From: Bufo bufo | Taxonomy: Eukaryota; Chordata; Amphibia; Anura; Bufonidae | Direction of reading: 5' to 3' | Assembly (NCBI RefSeq): GCF_905171765.1 | Contig: NC_053390.1 | Location: 503,541,336-503,605,335 of the forward strand | Length of the DNA: 64,000 nucleotides | Shown here: one piece after another, positions 31,110 through 43,560 of the stretch | Numbering within the stretch: the stretch's first letter is position 1 | How the letters are laid out: each line of letters opens with the position of its first letter | Notes under the pieces: generated by a model | Seen by the model: the letters and a program-made list of their open reading frames with translations, nothing else | What the model was told of the DNA's origin: nothing | Databases searched by the model: none | Translations under genes and position numbers: made by a program

Positions 31110-33950
31110 AGGCTGCAAAAAAGTGTCACACATCTGGTATCTCCGTATTCAGGAGAAGTTGGGGAATGTGTTTTGGGGTGTCATTTTACATATACCCATG
31201 CTGGGTGAGAGAAATATCTTGGTCAAATGCCAACTTTGTATAAAAAAATGGGAAAAGTTGTCTTTTGCCAAGATATTTCTCTCACCCAGCATGGGTATAT
31301 GTAAAATGACACCCCAAAACACATTCCCCAACTTCTCCTGAATACGGCGATACCACATGTGTGACACTTTTTTGCAGCCTAGGTGGGCAAAGGGGCCCAT
31401 ATTCCAAAGAGCACCTTTAGGATTTCACAGGTCATTTACCTACTTACCACACATTAGGGCCCCTGGAAAATGCCAGGGCAGTATAACTACCCAACAAGTG
31501 ACCCCATTTTGGAAAGAAGACACCCCAAGGTATTCCGTGAGGGGCATGGCGAGTTCCTAGAATTTTTTATTTTTTGTCACAAGTTAGTGGAAAATGATGA
31601 TTTTTTTTTTTTCATACAAAGTCTCATATTCCACTAACTTGTGACAAAAAATAAAAACTTCCATGAACTCACTATGCCCATCAGCGAATACCTTGGGGTC
31701 TCTTCTTTCCAAAATGGGGTCACTTGTGGGGTAGTTATACTGCCTTGGCATTCTAGGGGCCCAAATGTGTGGTAAGGAGTTTGAAATCAAATTCTGTAAA
31801 AAATGACCTGTGAAATCCGAAAGGTGCTCTTTGGAATATGGGCCCCTTTGCCCACCTAGGCTGCAAAAAAGTGTCACACATCTGGTATCTCCGTACTCAG
31901 GAGAAGGTGGGGAATGTGTTTTGGGGTGTCATTTTACATATACCCCTGCTGGGTGAGAGAAATATCTTGGCAAAAGACAACTTTTCCCATTTTTTTTATA
32001 CAAAGTTGGCATTTGATTAAGATATTTATCTCACCCAGCATGGGTATATGTAAAATGACACCCCAAAACACATTCCCCAACTTCTCCTGAGTACGGAGAT
32101 ACCAGATGTGTGACACTTTTTTGCAGCCTAGGTGGGCAAAGGGGCCCATATTCCAAAGAGCACCTTTCGGATTTCACATGTCATTTTTTACAGAATTTGA
32201 TTTCAAACTCCTTACCACACATTTGGGCCCCTAGAATGCCAGGGCAGTATAACTACCCCACAAGTGACCCCATTTTGGAAAGAAGAGACCCCAAGGTATT
32301 CGCTGATGGGCATAGTGAGTTCATGGAAGTTTTTATTTTTTGTCACAAGTTAGTGAAATATGAGACTTTGTATGAAAAAAAAAAAAAAAAATCATCATTT
32401 CCCACTAACTTGTGACAAAAACTAAAAAATTCTAGGAACTTGCCATGCCCCTCACGGAATACCTTGGGGTGTCTTCTTTCCAAAATGGGGTCACTTGTGG
32501 GGTAGTTATACTGCCCTGGCATTCTAGGGGCCCAAATGTGTGGTAAGGAGTTTGAAATCAAATTCTGTAAAAAATGACCTGTGAAATCCGAAAGGTGCTC
32601 TTTGGAATATGGGCCCCTTTGCCCACCTAGGCTGCAAAAAAGTGTCACACATCTGGTATCTCCGTACTCAGGAGAAGGTGGGGAATGTGTTTTGGGGTGT
32701 CATTTTACATATACCCCTGCTGGGTGAGAGAAATATCTTGGCAAAAGACAACTTTTCCCATTTTTTTATACAAAGTTGGCATTTGACCAAGATATTTATC
32801 TCACCCAGCATGGGTATATGTAAAATGACACCCCAAAACACATTCCCCAACTTCTCCTAAGTACGGAGATACCAGATGTGTGACACTTTTTTACAGCCTA
32901 GGTGGGCAAAGGGGCCCATATTCCAAAGAGCACCTTTCGGATTTCACATGTCATTTTTTACAGAATTTGATTTCAAACTCCTTACCACACATTTGGGCCC
33001 CTAGAATGCCAGGGCAGTATAACTACCCCACAAGTGACCCCATTTTGGAAAGAAGAGACCCCAAGGTATTCGCTGATGGGCATAGTGAGTTCATGGAAGT
33101 TTTTATTTTTTGTCACAAGTTAGTGAAATATGAGACTTTGTATGAAAAAATAAATAAAATAAAATCATCATTTCCCACTAACTTGTGACAAAAACTAAAA
33201 AATTCTAGGAACTTGCCATGCCCCTCACGGAATACCTTGGGGTGTCTTCTTTCCAAAATGGGGTCACTTGTGGGGTAGTTATACTGCCCTGGCATTCTAG
33301 GGGCCCAAATGTGTGGTAAGGAGTTTGAAATCAAATTCTGTAAAAAATGACCTGTGAAATCCGAAAGGTGCTCTTTGGAATATGGGCCCCTTTGCCCACC
33401 TAGGCTGCAAAAAAATGTCACACATCTGGTATTGCCGTACTCAGAAGAAGGTGGGGAATGTGTTTTGGGGTGTCATTTTACATATACCCATGCTGGGTGA
33501 GAGAAATATCTTGGCAAAAGACAACTTTTCCCATTTTTTTATACAAAGTTGGCATTTGACCAAGATATTTATCTCACCCAGCATGGGTATATGTAAAAAG
33601 ACACCCCAAAACACATTCCCCACCTTCTCCTGAGTACGGAGATACCAGATGTGTGACACTTTTTTGCAGCCAAGGTGGTCAAAGGGGCCCATATTCCAAA
33701 GAGCACCTTTCGGATTTCACAGGTCATTTTTTACAGAATTTGATTTCAAACTCCTTACCACACATTTGGGCCCCTAGAATGCCAGGGCAGTATAACTACC
33801 CCACAAGTGACCCCATTTTGGAAAGAAGAGACCCCAAGGTATTTCGTGATGGGCATAGTGAGTTCATAGAAGTTTTTATTTTTTGTCACAAGTTAGTGGA
33901 ATATGAGACTTTGTAAGAAAAAAAATCATCATTTTCCACTAACTTGTGAC
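31110..33950. repeat. Higher-order array, 772-bp palindromic dimer units
   Basis: The phrase CCGTACTCAG followed by gagaagg recurs at 31900, 32671 and 33444, spaced 771 and 773 bp. Each unit consists of two inverted halves, with one symmetry centre in 'acttttcccattttttta' between copies of CATACCCATGCTGGGTGAGA and another in the A/T run between CACAAGTTAGTG and CACTAACTTGTG. As a result both strands carry almost the same open frames of about 83 and 101 codons. Divergence between units is low. Confidence 0.93.
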
Positions 33951-33954
33951 AATA

Positions 33955-34522
33955 AATAAAAAGTTCTATGAACTCACTATGCCCATCAGCGAATACCTTA
34001 GGGTGTGTACTTTCCGAAATGGGGTCATTTGTGGGGTGTTTGTACTGTCTGGGCATTGTAGAACCTCAGGAAACATGACAGGTGCTCAGAAAGTCAGAGC
34101 TGCTTCAAAAAGCGGAAATTCACATTTTTGTACCATAGTTTGTAAACGCTATAACTTTTACCCAAACCATTTTTTTTTTACCCAAACATTTTTTTTTTAT
34201 CAAAGACATGTAGAACAATAAAATTAGAGCAAAATTTATATATGGATGTCGTTTTTTTTGCAAAATTTTACAACTGAAAGTAAAAAATGTCATTTTTTTG
34301 CAAAAAAATCGTTAAATTTCGATTAATAACAAAAAAAGTAAAAATGTCAGCAGCAATGAAATACCACCAAATGAAAGCTCTATTAGTGAGAAGAAAAGGA
34401 GGTAAAATTCATTTGGGTGGTAAGTTGCATGACCGAGCAATAAACGGTGAAAGTAGTGTAGGTCAGAAGTGTAAAAAGTGGCCTGGTCTTTCAGGGTGTT
34501 TAAGCACTGGGGGCTGAGGTGG
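33955..34522 (+). repeat. TTAA-ended terminal segment, plus orientation
   Basis: Runs from the last palindromic hairpin through 'aggaaacatgacaggtgctc', 'catgtagaacaataaaatta' and 'gaaataccaccaaatgaaag' to the terminus GGGGGCTGAGGTGG|TTAA. An inverted copy lies at about 35700-36190 without the last terminus. Confidence 0.85.
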
Positions 34523-34526
34523 TTAA

Positions 34527-35699
34527 GTAGGGTCTCATTTTTTGCGGGATGAGATGACGGTTTGATTGGCACTATTTTGGGGTGCATATGACTTTTTGAT
34601 CGCTTGCTATTACACTTTTTGTGACGTAAGATGACAAAAAATGGCTTTTTTTACACCGTTTTTATTTTAATTTTTTTACGGTGGTCACCTGAGGGGTTAG
34701 GTCATGTGATATTTTTATAGAGACGGTCGATATGGACGCGTCTATACCTAATATGTATATATTTTTTTTATTTATTTAAGTTTTACACAATGATTTCATT
34801 TTTGAAACAAAAAAAATAATAATGTTTTAGTGTTTCCATAGTCTAAGAGCCATAGTTTTTTCAGTTTTTGGGCGATTATCTTGGGTAGGGTATGATTTTT
34901 GCGGGATGAGATGACGGTTTGATTGGTACTATTTTGGCGTACATGCAGCTTTTTTGATCATTTTTGTTACCTTTTTTGGGAAGTAAGGTGGGCAAAATTA
35001 AAATTTTCTCATAGTTTCTATTTTTTCATTTTTATGGCGTTCACCGTGCGGGGAAAGTAACATGACCGTTTTATAGATCAGGTCGTTACGGACGCGGCGA
35101 TACCTAATAAGTGTAGTGTATTTTATTTTTTTAATTTTTATTCAGTGATAAATGTGTTTTTTTTTAATCTTAACTTTTTTCACTTTTTTAAAAAAAAAAT
35201 TGACCCAGACCCACTTGGTTCTTGAAGATCCAGTGGGTCTGATGTCTGTATAATACAGTACAGTACACTATATAGGGTGCTGTACTGTATTTTACTTACA
35301 CTTTGTCTGAACAGATCTATGCCTTTAGCAGAACTTCGCAGACGGGTAAGGGTAAGGACGGGGCTGTCGGGGGGGCTGTCTGGGGCTCTCTCCCTCTCCC
35401 ATCGGGGGGCTGCAAAGGCACAGCAGCCCCCCGATTGGAGAGGGAGGGTGCTCCCTGAGCTGTTAACCTTTTCCATACAGCGGTCCGTACGCATTTTAAA
35501 GTTTGATCCCCGCGGTCAGAATCGGCTAAAAGCGCAGCAAACCGCAGGTCTGAATTGACCTGCGGTTTGCTGCGATAGCCGATACGGGGGGGTCACATGA
35601 CCCCCCCCGGCGTTGTGACAGGATGCCGGCTGAATGATTTCAGCAGGCATCCCGTTCGGATTAACCCCCAGGGCGCCGCAATCTTATTTTAAACTCATG
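34527..35699. repeat. Central spacer: two family B copies and hairpins
   Basis: Holds two direct family B copies (gcgggatgagatgacggttt at 34540s and 34902), a palindrome ACCCAGACCCACTTGG / CCAGTGGGTCTG, an inverted GGGGGCTG / CAGCCCCC pair around 35400-35440, and hairpins at 35525-35585 (aaaccgcaggtc/gacctgcggttt) and around 35622-35655. No gene. It separates the inverted pair at 33955 and 35700. Confidence 0.75.
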
Positions 35700-36190
35700 A
35701 CGTACTGGTACGGTTTATTGCTCGGTCATGCAACTTACCACCCAAATGAATTTTAAATCCTTTTCTTCTCACTAATAGAGCTTTCATTTGGTGGTATTTC
35801 ATTGCTGCTGACATTTTTACTTTTTTTGTTATTAATCAAAATTTACCGAAATTTTTGCAAAAAAATAAAATTTTTCCCTTTCAGTTGTAAAGTTTTTTTA
35901 AAAAAAAAAGACATTTCTATATAAATTTTTCTCTAAATTTATTGTTCTACATGTCTTTGATAAAAAAAAAATGTTTGGTTAAAAAAAAAAAATGGTTTGG
36001 GTAAAAGTTATATTTCGGTATAAAGTTATAACTATGGTACAAAAATGTGAATTTCCGCTTTTTGAAGCAGCTCTGACTTTCTGAGCACCTGTCATGTTTC
36101 CTGAGGTTCTACAATGCCCAGACAGTAGAAAAACCCCACAAATGACCCAATTTCGGAAAGTAGACACCATAAGGTATTCGCTGATGGGCT
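35700..36190 (-). repeat. Inverted copy of the 33955-34522 segment
   Basis: Reads as the reverse complement: 'ttattgctcggtcatgcaac', 'ctttcatttggtggtatttc', 'acatgtctttgataaaaa', 'gagcacctgtcatgtttcct'. The two form an inverted pair with a 1.2-kb spacer. Confidence 0.88.
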
Positions 36191-39100
36191 TAGTGAGTTC
36201 ATAGAACCTTTTTATTTTTTGTCACAAGTTAGCGGAAAATGATGATTTTTTTTTTTTCTTACAAAGTCTCATATTCCACTAACTTGTGACAAAAAATAAA
36301 AACTTCCATGAACTCACTATGCCCATCACGAAATACCTTGGGGTGTCTTATACTGCCCTGGCAAAGGAATTTGGGCCCCTTTGCGCATCTAGGCTGCAAA
36401 AAAGTGTCACACATGTGGTATCGCCGTACTCAGGAGAAGTTGGGCAATGTGTTTTGGGTTGTCTTTTTATATATACCCATGCTGGGTGAGAGAAATATCT
36501 CTCTAAAAGACAACTTTTCCCATTTTTTTTATACAAAGTTGGCATTTGACCGAGATATTTATCTCACCCAGCATGGGTATATGTAAAATGACACCCCAAA
36601 ACACATGTCGGAAAGTAGACACCATAAGGTATTCGCTGATGGGCATAGTGAGTTCATAGAACTTTTTATTTTTTGTCACAAGTTAGCGGAAAATGATGAT
36701 TTTATTTTTTTTTCTTACAAAGTCTCATATTCCATTAACTTGTGACAAAAAATAAAAACTTCCATGAACTCACTATGCCCATCACGAAATACCTTGGGGT
36801 GTCTTATACTGCCCTGGCAAAGGAATTTGGGCCCCTTTGCGCATCTAGGCTGCAAAATAGTGTCACACATGTGGTATCGCCGTACTCAGGAGAAGTTGGG
36901 CAATGTGTTTTGGGTTGTCTTTTTACATATACCCATGCTGGGTGAGAGAAATATCTCTCTAAAAGACAACTTTTCCCATTTTTTTATACAAAGTTGGCAT
37001 TTGACCGAGATATTTATCTCACCCAGCATGGGTATATGTAAAATGACACCCCAAAACACATGTCGGAAAGTAGACAACTTTTCCCATTTTTTTTATTCAA
37101 AGTTGGCATTTGACCGAGATATTTATCTCACCCAACATGGGTATATGTAAAATGACACCCCAAAACACATTTCGGAAAGTAGACACCATAAGGTATTCGC
37201 TGATGGGCATAGTGAGTTCATAGAACTTTTTATTTTTTGTCACAAGTTAGCGGAAAATGATGATTTTTTTTTTTTTCTTACAAAGTCTCATATTCCACTA
37301 ACTTGTGACAAAAAATAAAAACTTCCATGAACTCACTATGCCCATCACGAAATACCTTGGGGTGTCTTATATTGCCCTGGCAAAGGAATTTGGGCCCCTT
37401 TGCGCATCTAGGCTGCAAAAAAGTGTCACACATGTGGTATCGCCGTACTCAGGAGAAGTTGGGCAATGTGTTTTGGGTTGTCTTTTTACATATACCCATG
37501 CTGGGTGAGAGAAATATCTCTCTAAAAGACAACTTTTCCCATTTTTTTTTAGACATTTGGATCCCAGACTTCTTCTCACGCTTTAGGGCCCCTAAAATGC
37601 CAGGGCAGTATAAATACCCCACATGTGACCCTATTTTGGAAAGAAGACACCCCAAGGTATTCAATGAGGGGCATGGCGAGTTCATAGAAGATTTTTTTGG
37701 CACAAGTTAGCGGAAATTGATTTATTTTATATTTTTCTCACAAAGTCTCCCTTTCCGCTAACTTGTGACAAAAAGTTCAATCTTTCATGGACTCAATATG
37801 CCCCTCAACAAATACCTTGGAGTGTCTACTTTCCGAAATGGGGTCATTTGTGGGGTGTGTTTACTGTTCTGGCATTTTGGGCGGGGCTAAATTGTGAGCA
37901 ACCCTGTAAAGCCTAAAGGTACTTGTTGGACTTTCGGCCCCTTTACGCACCTAGGCTGCAAAAAAGTGTCACACATGTAGTATCGCCGTACTCAGGACAA
38001 GTAGGGCAATGTGTTTTGGGGTGTCTTTTTACATATACCCATGCTGGGTGAGAGAAATAGCTCTGTAAATTGACAACTTTGGATAAAAATTTTTAAAAAG
38101 TTGTCATTTACAGAGATATTTCTCACACACAGTATTGTTTTTTCTTACAAAGTCTCATATTCCATTAACTTGTGACAAAAAATAAAAACTTCCATGAACT
38201 CACTATGCCCATCACGAAATACCTTGGGGTGTCTTATACTGCCCTGGCAAAGGAATTTGGGCCCCTTTGCGCATCTAGGCTGCAAAATAGTGTCACACAT
38301 GTGGTATCGCCGTACTCAGGAGAAGTTGGGCAATGTGTTTTGGGTTGTCTTTTTACATATACCCATGCTGGGTGAGAGAAATATCTCTCTAAAAGACAAC
38401 TTTTCCCATTTTTTTTATACAAAGTTGGCATTTGACCGAGATATTTATCTCACCCAGCATGGGTATATGTAAAATGACACCCCAAAACACATGTCGGAAA
38501 GTAGACACCATAAGGTATTCGCTGATGGGCATAGTGAGTTCATAGAACTTTTTATTTTTTGTCACAAGTTAGCGGAAAATGATGATTTTTTTTTTTTTTC
38601 TTACAAAGTCTCATATTCCACTAACTTGTGACAAAAAATAAAAACTTCCATGAACTCACTATGCCCATCACAAAATACCTTGGGGTGTCTTATACTGCCC
38701 TGGCAAAGGAATTTGGGCCCCTTTGCGCATCTAGGCTGCAAAAAAGTGTCACACATGTGGTATCGCCGTACTCAGGAGAAGTTGGGCAATGTGTTTTGGG
38801 TTGTCTTTTTACATATACCCATGCTGGGTGAGAGAAATATCTCTCTAAAAGACAACTTTTGTCATTTTTTTTATACAAAGTTGGCATTTGATCGAGATAT
38901 TTATCTCACCCAGCATGGGTATATGTAAAATGACACCCCAAAACACATGTCAGAAAGTAGACACCATAAGGTATTCGCTGATGGGCATAGTGAGTTCATA
39001 GAACTTTTTATTTTTTGTCACAAGTTAGCGGAAAATAATGATTTTATTTTTTTTTCTTACAAAGTCTCATATTCCACTAACTTGTGACAAAAAATAAAAA

Positions 39101-39576
39101 CTTCCATGAACTCACTATGCCCATCACGAAAGACAACTTTGCCCATTTTTTTTATACAAAGTTGGCATTTGACCGAGATATTTATCTCACCCAGCATGGG
39201 TATATGTAAAATGACACCCCAAAACACATTTCGGAAAGTAGACACCATAAGGTATTCGCTGATGGGCATAGTGAGTTCATAGAACTTTTTATTTTTTGTC
39301 ACAAGTTAGCGGAAAATGATGATTTTTTTTTTTCTTACAAAGTCTCATATTCCACTAACTTGTGACAAAAAATAAAAACTTCCATGAACTCACTATGCCC
39401 ATCACGAAATACCTTGGGGTGTTTTATACTGCCCTGGCAAAGGAATTTGGGCCCCTTTGCGCATCTAGGCTGCAAAAAAGTGTCACACATGTGGTATCGC
39501 CGTACTCAGGAGAAGTTGGGCAATGTGTTTTGGGTTGTCTTTTTACATATACCCATGCTGGGTGAGAGAAATATCT
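36191..39576. repeat. Palindromic array, 456-bp basic unit, block 1
   Basis: The phrase GACAAAAAATAAAAACTTCC recurs at 36288, 36744, 37307, 38174, 38630 and later. The first interval is 456 bp; longer ones contain extra palindromic segments or, at 37545-38150, a diverged unit. Each unit has inverted halves centred as in the 772-bp array, to which it is clearly related. Confidence 0.9.
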
Positions 39577-39951
39577 GGGATGAGATGACGGTTTGATTGG
39601 TACTATTTTGGCGTACATGCAGCTTTTTTGATCATTTTTGTTACCTTTTTTGGGAAGTAAGGTGGGCAAAATTAAAATTTTCTCATAGTTTCTATTTTTT
39701 CATTTTTATGGCGTTCAACGTGCGGGGAAAGTAACATGACCGTTTTATAGATCAGGTCGTTACGGACGCGGCGATACCTAATAAGTGTAGTGTATTTTAT
39801 TTTTTTAATTTTTATTCAGTGATAAATGTGTTTTTTTTTAATCTTAACTTTTTTCACTTTTTTAAAAAAAAAATTGACCCAGACCCACTTGGTTCTTGAA
39901 GATCCAGTGGGTCTGATGTCTGTATAATACAGTACAGTACACTATATACTG
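39577..39951. repeat. Direct copy of 34903-35278 placed inside the array
   Basis: From GGGATGAGATGACGGTTTGA to GTACAGTACACTATATA the sequence is almost the same as 34903-35278 (offset about 4674). Both edges are abrupt joins to palindromic array sequence (aaatatct|gggatgag and ctatatact|gtcttttta). Confidence 0.9.
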
Positions 39952-42900
39952 TCTTTTTATATATACCCATGCTGGGTGAGAGAAATATCTCTCTAAAAGA
40001 CAACTTTTCCCATTTTTTTTATACAAAGTTGGCATTTGACCGAGATATTTATCTCACCCAGCATGGGTATATGTAAAATGACACCCCAAAACACATGTCG
40101 GAAAGTAGACACCATAAGGTATTCGCTGATGGGCATAGTGAGTTCATAGAACTTTTTATTTTTTGTCACAAGTTAGCGGAAAATGATGATTTTATTTTTT
40201 TTTCTTACAAAGTCTCATATTCCATTAACTTGTGACAAAAAATAAAAACTTCCATGAACTCACTATGCCCATCACGAAATACCTTGGGGTGTCTTATACT
40301 GCCCTGGCAAAGGAATTTGAGGAAATATCTCTCTAAAAGACAACTTTTCCCATTTTTTTATACAAAGTTGGCATTTGACCGAGATATTTATCTCACCCAG
40401 CATGGGTATATGTAAAATGACACCCCAAAACACATGTCGGAAAGTAGACAACTTTTCCCATTTTTTTTATTCAAAGTTGGCATTTGACCGAGATATTTAT
40501 CTCACCCAACATGGGTATATGTAAAATGACACCCCAAAACACATTTCGGAAAGTAGACACCATAAGGTATTCGCTGATGGGCATAGTGAGTTCATAGAAC
40601 TTTTTATTTTTTGTCACAAGTTAGCGGAAAATGATGATTTTTTTTTTTTTCTTACAAAGTCTCATATTCCACTAACTTGTGACAAAAAATAAAAACTTCC
40701 ATGAACTCACTATGCCCATCACGAAATACCTTGGGGTGTCTTATATTGCCCTGGCAAAGGAATTTGGGCCCCTTTGCGCATCTAGGCTGCAAAAAAGTGT
40801 CACACATGTGGTATCGCCGTACTCAGGAGAAGTTGGGCAATGTGTTTTGGGTTGTCTTTTTACATATACCCATGCTGGGTGAGAGAAATATCTCTCTAAA
40901 AGACAACTTTTCCCATTTTTTTTTAGACATTTGGATCCCAGACTTCTTCTCACGCTTTAGGGCCCCTAAAATGCCAGGGCAGTATAAATACCCCACATGT
41001 GACCCTATTTTGGAAAGAAGACACCCCAAGGTATTCAATGAGGGGCATGGCGAGTTCATAGAAGATTTTTTTGGCACAAGTTAGCGGAAATTGATTTATT
41101 TTATATTTTTCTCACAAAGTCTCCCTTTCCGCTAACTTGTGACAAAAAGTTCAATCTTTCATGGACTCAATATGCCCCTCAACAAATACCTTGGAGTGTC
41201 TACTTTCCGAAATGGGGTCATTTGTGGGGTGTGTTTACTGTTCTGGCATTTTGGGCGGGGCTAAATTGTGAGCAACCCTGTAAAGCCTAAAGGTACTTGT
41301 TGGACTTTCGGCCCCTTTACGCACCTAGGCTGCAAAAAAGTGTCACACATGTAGTATCGCCGTACTCAGGACAAGTAGGGCAATGTGTTTTGGGGTGTCT
41401 TTTTACATATACCCATGCTGGGTGAGAGAAATAGCTCTGTAAATTGACAACTTTGGATAAAATTTTTTAAAAAGTTGTCATTTACAGAGATATTTCTCAC
41501 ACACAGTATTGTTTTTTCTTACAAAGTCTCATATTCCATTAACTTGTGACAAAAAATAAAAACTTCCATGAACTCACTATGCCCATCACGAAATACCTTG
41601 GGGTGTCTTATACTGCCCTGGCAAAGGAATTTGGGCCCCTTTGCGCATCTAGGCTGCAAAATAGTGTCACACATGTGGTATCGCCGTACTCAGGAGAAGT
41701 TGGGCAATGTGTTTTGGGTTGTCTTTTTACATATACCCATGCTGGGTGAGAGAAATATCTCTCTAAAAGACAACTTTTCCCATTTTTTTTATACAAAGTT
41801 GGCATTTGACCGAGATATTTATCTCACCCAGCATGGGTATATGTAAAATGACACCCCAAAACACATGTCGGAAAGTAGACACCATAAGGTATTCGCTGAT
41901 GGGCATAGTGAGTTCATAGAACTTTTTATTTTTTGTCACAAGTTAGCGGAAAATGATGATTTTATTTTTTTTTCTTACAAAGTCTCATATTCCACTAACT
42001 TGTGACAAAAAATAAAAACTTCCATGAACTCACTATGCCCATCACAAAATACCTTGGGGTGTCTTATACTGCCCTGGCAAAGGAATTTGGGCCCCTTTGC
42101 GCATCTAGGCTGCAAAAAAGTGTCACACATGTGGTATCGCCGTACTCAGGAGAAGTTGGGCAATGTGTTTTGGGTTGTCTTTTTACATATACCCATGCTG
42201 GGTGAGAGAAATATCTCTCTAAAAGACAACTTTTTCCATTTTTTTTATACAAAGTTGGCATTTGATCGAGATATTTATCTCACCCAGCATGGGTATATGT
42301 AAAATGACACCCCAAAACACATGTCAGAAAGTAGACACCATAAGGTATTCGCTGATGGGCATAGTGAGTTCATAGAACTTTTTATTTTTTGTCACAAGTT
42401 AGCGGAAAATAATGATTTTATTTTTTTTTCTTACAAAGTCTCATATTCCACTAACTTGTGACAAAAAATAAAAACTTCCATGAACTCACTATGCCCATCA
42501 CGAAAGACAACTTTGCCCATTTTTTTTATACAAAGTTGGCATTTGACCGAGATATTTATCTCACCCAGCATGGGTATATGTAAAATGACACCCCAAAACA
42601 CATTTCGGAAAGTAGACACCATAAGGTATTCGCTGATGGGCATAGTGAGTTCATAGAACTTTTTATTTTTTGTCACAAGTTAGCGGAAAATGATGATTTT
42701 TTTTTTTTTCTTACAAAGTCTCATATTCCACTAACTTGTGACAAAAAATAAAAACTTCCATGAACTCACTATGCCCATCACGAAATACCTTGGGGTGTCT
42801 TATACTGCCCTGGCAAAGGAATTTGGGCCCCTTTGCGCATCTAGGCTGCAAAAAAGTGTCACACATGTGGTATCGCCGTACTCAGGAGAAGTTGGGCAAT

Positions 42901-43560
42901 GTGTTTTGGGTTGTCTTTTTACATATACCCATGCTGGGTGAGAGAAATATCTCTCTAAAAGACAACTTTTCCCATTTTTTTTAGACATTTGGATCCCAGA
43001 CTTCTTCTCACGCTTTAGGGCCCCTAAAATGCCAGGGCAGTATAAATACCCCACATGTGACCCTATTTTGGAAAGAAGACACCCCAAGGTATTCAATGAG
43101 GGGCATGGCGAGTTCATAGAAGATTTTTTTTGGCACAAGTTAGCGGAAATTGATTTATTTTATATTTTTCTCACAAAGTCTCCCTTTCCGCTAACTTGTG
43201 ACAAAAAGTTCAATCTTTCATGGACTCAATATGCCCCTCAACAAATACCTTGGAGTGTCTACTTTCCGAAATGGGGTCATTTTTGGGGTGTGTTTACTGT
43301 TCTGGCATTTTGGGCGGGGCTAAATTGTGAGCAACCCTGTAAAGCCTAAAGGTACTTGTTGGACTTTCGGCCCCTTTACGCACCTAGGCTGCAAAAAATT
43401 GTCACACATGTAGTATCGCCGTACTCAGGAGAAGTAGGGCAATGTGTTTTGGGGTGTCTTTTTACATATACCCATGCTGGGTGAGAGAAATAGCTCTGTA
43501 AATTGACAACTTTGTATAAAATTTTTTAAAAAGTTGTCATTTACAGAGATATTTCTCACA
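39951..43560. repeat. Palindromic array, block 2: near-identical copy of block 1
   Basis: From 40335 to about 42960 the sequence matches 36961-39590 at a nearly constant offset of 3374 bp, with very few differences (for example gaccaactt-type single bases and short T-run changes). From 39951 to about 40319 the offset is 3490, and a 116-bp deletion at 40320 accounts for the change. After 42965 a further partial copy (matching 37545 onward) continues to about 43560. Confidence 0.9.
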
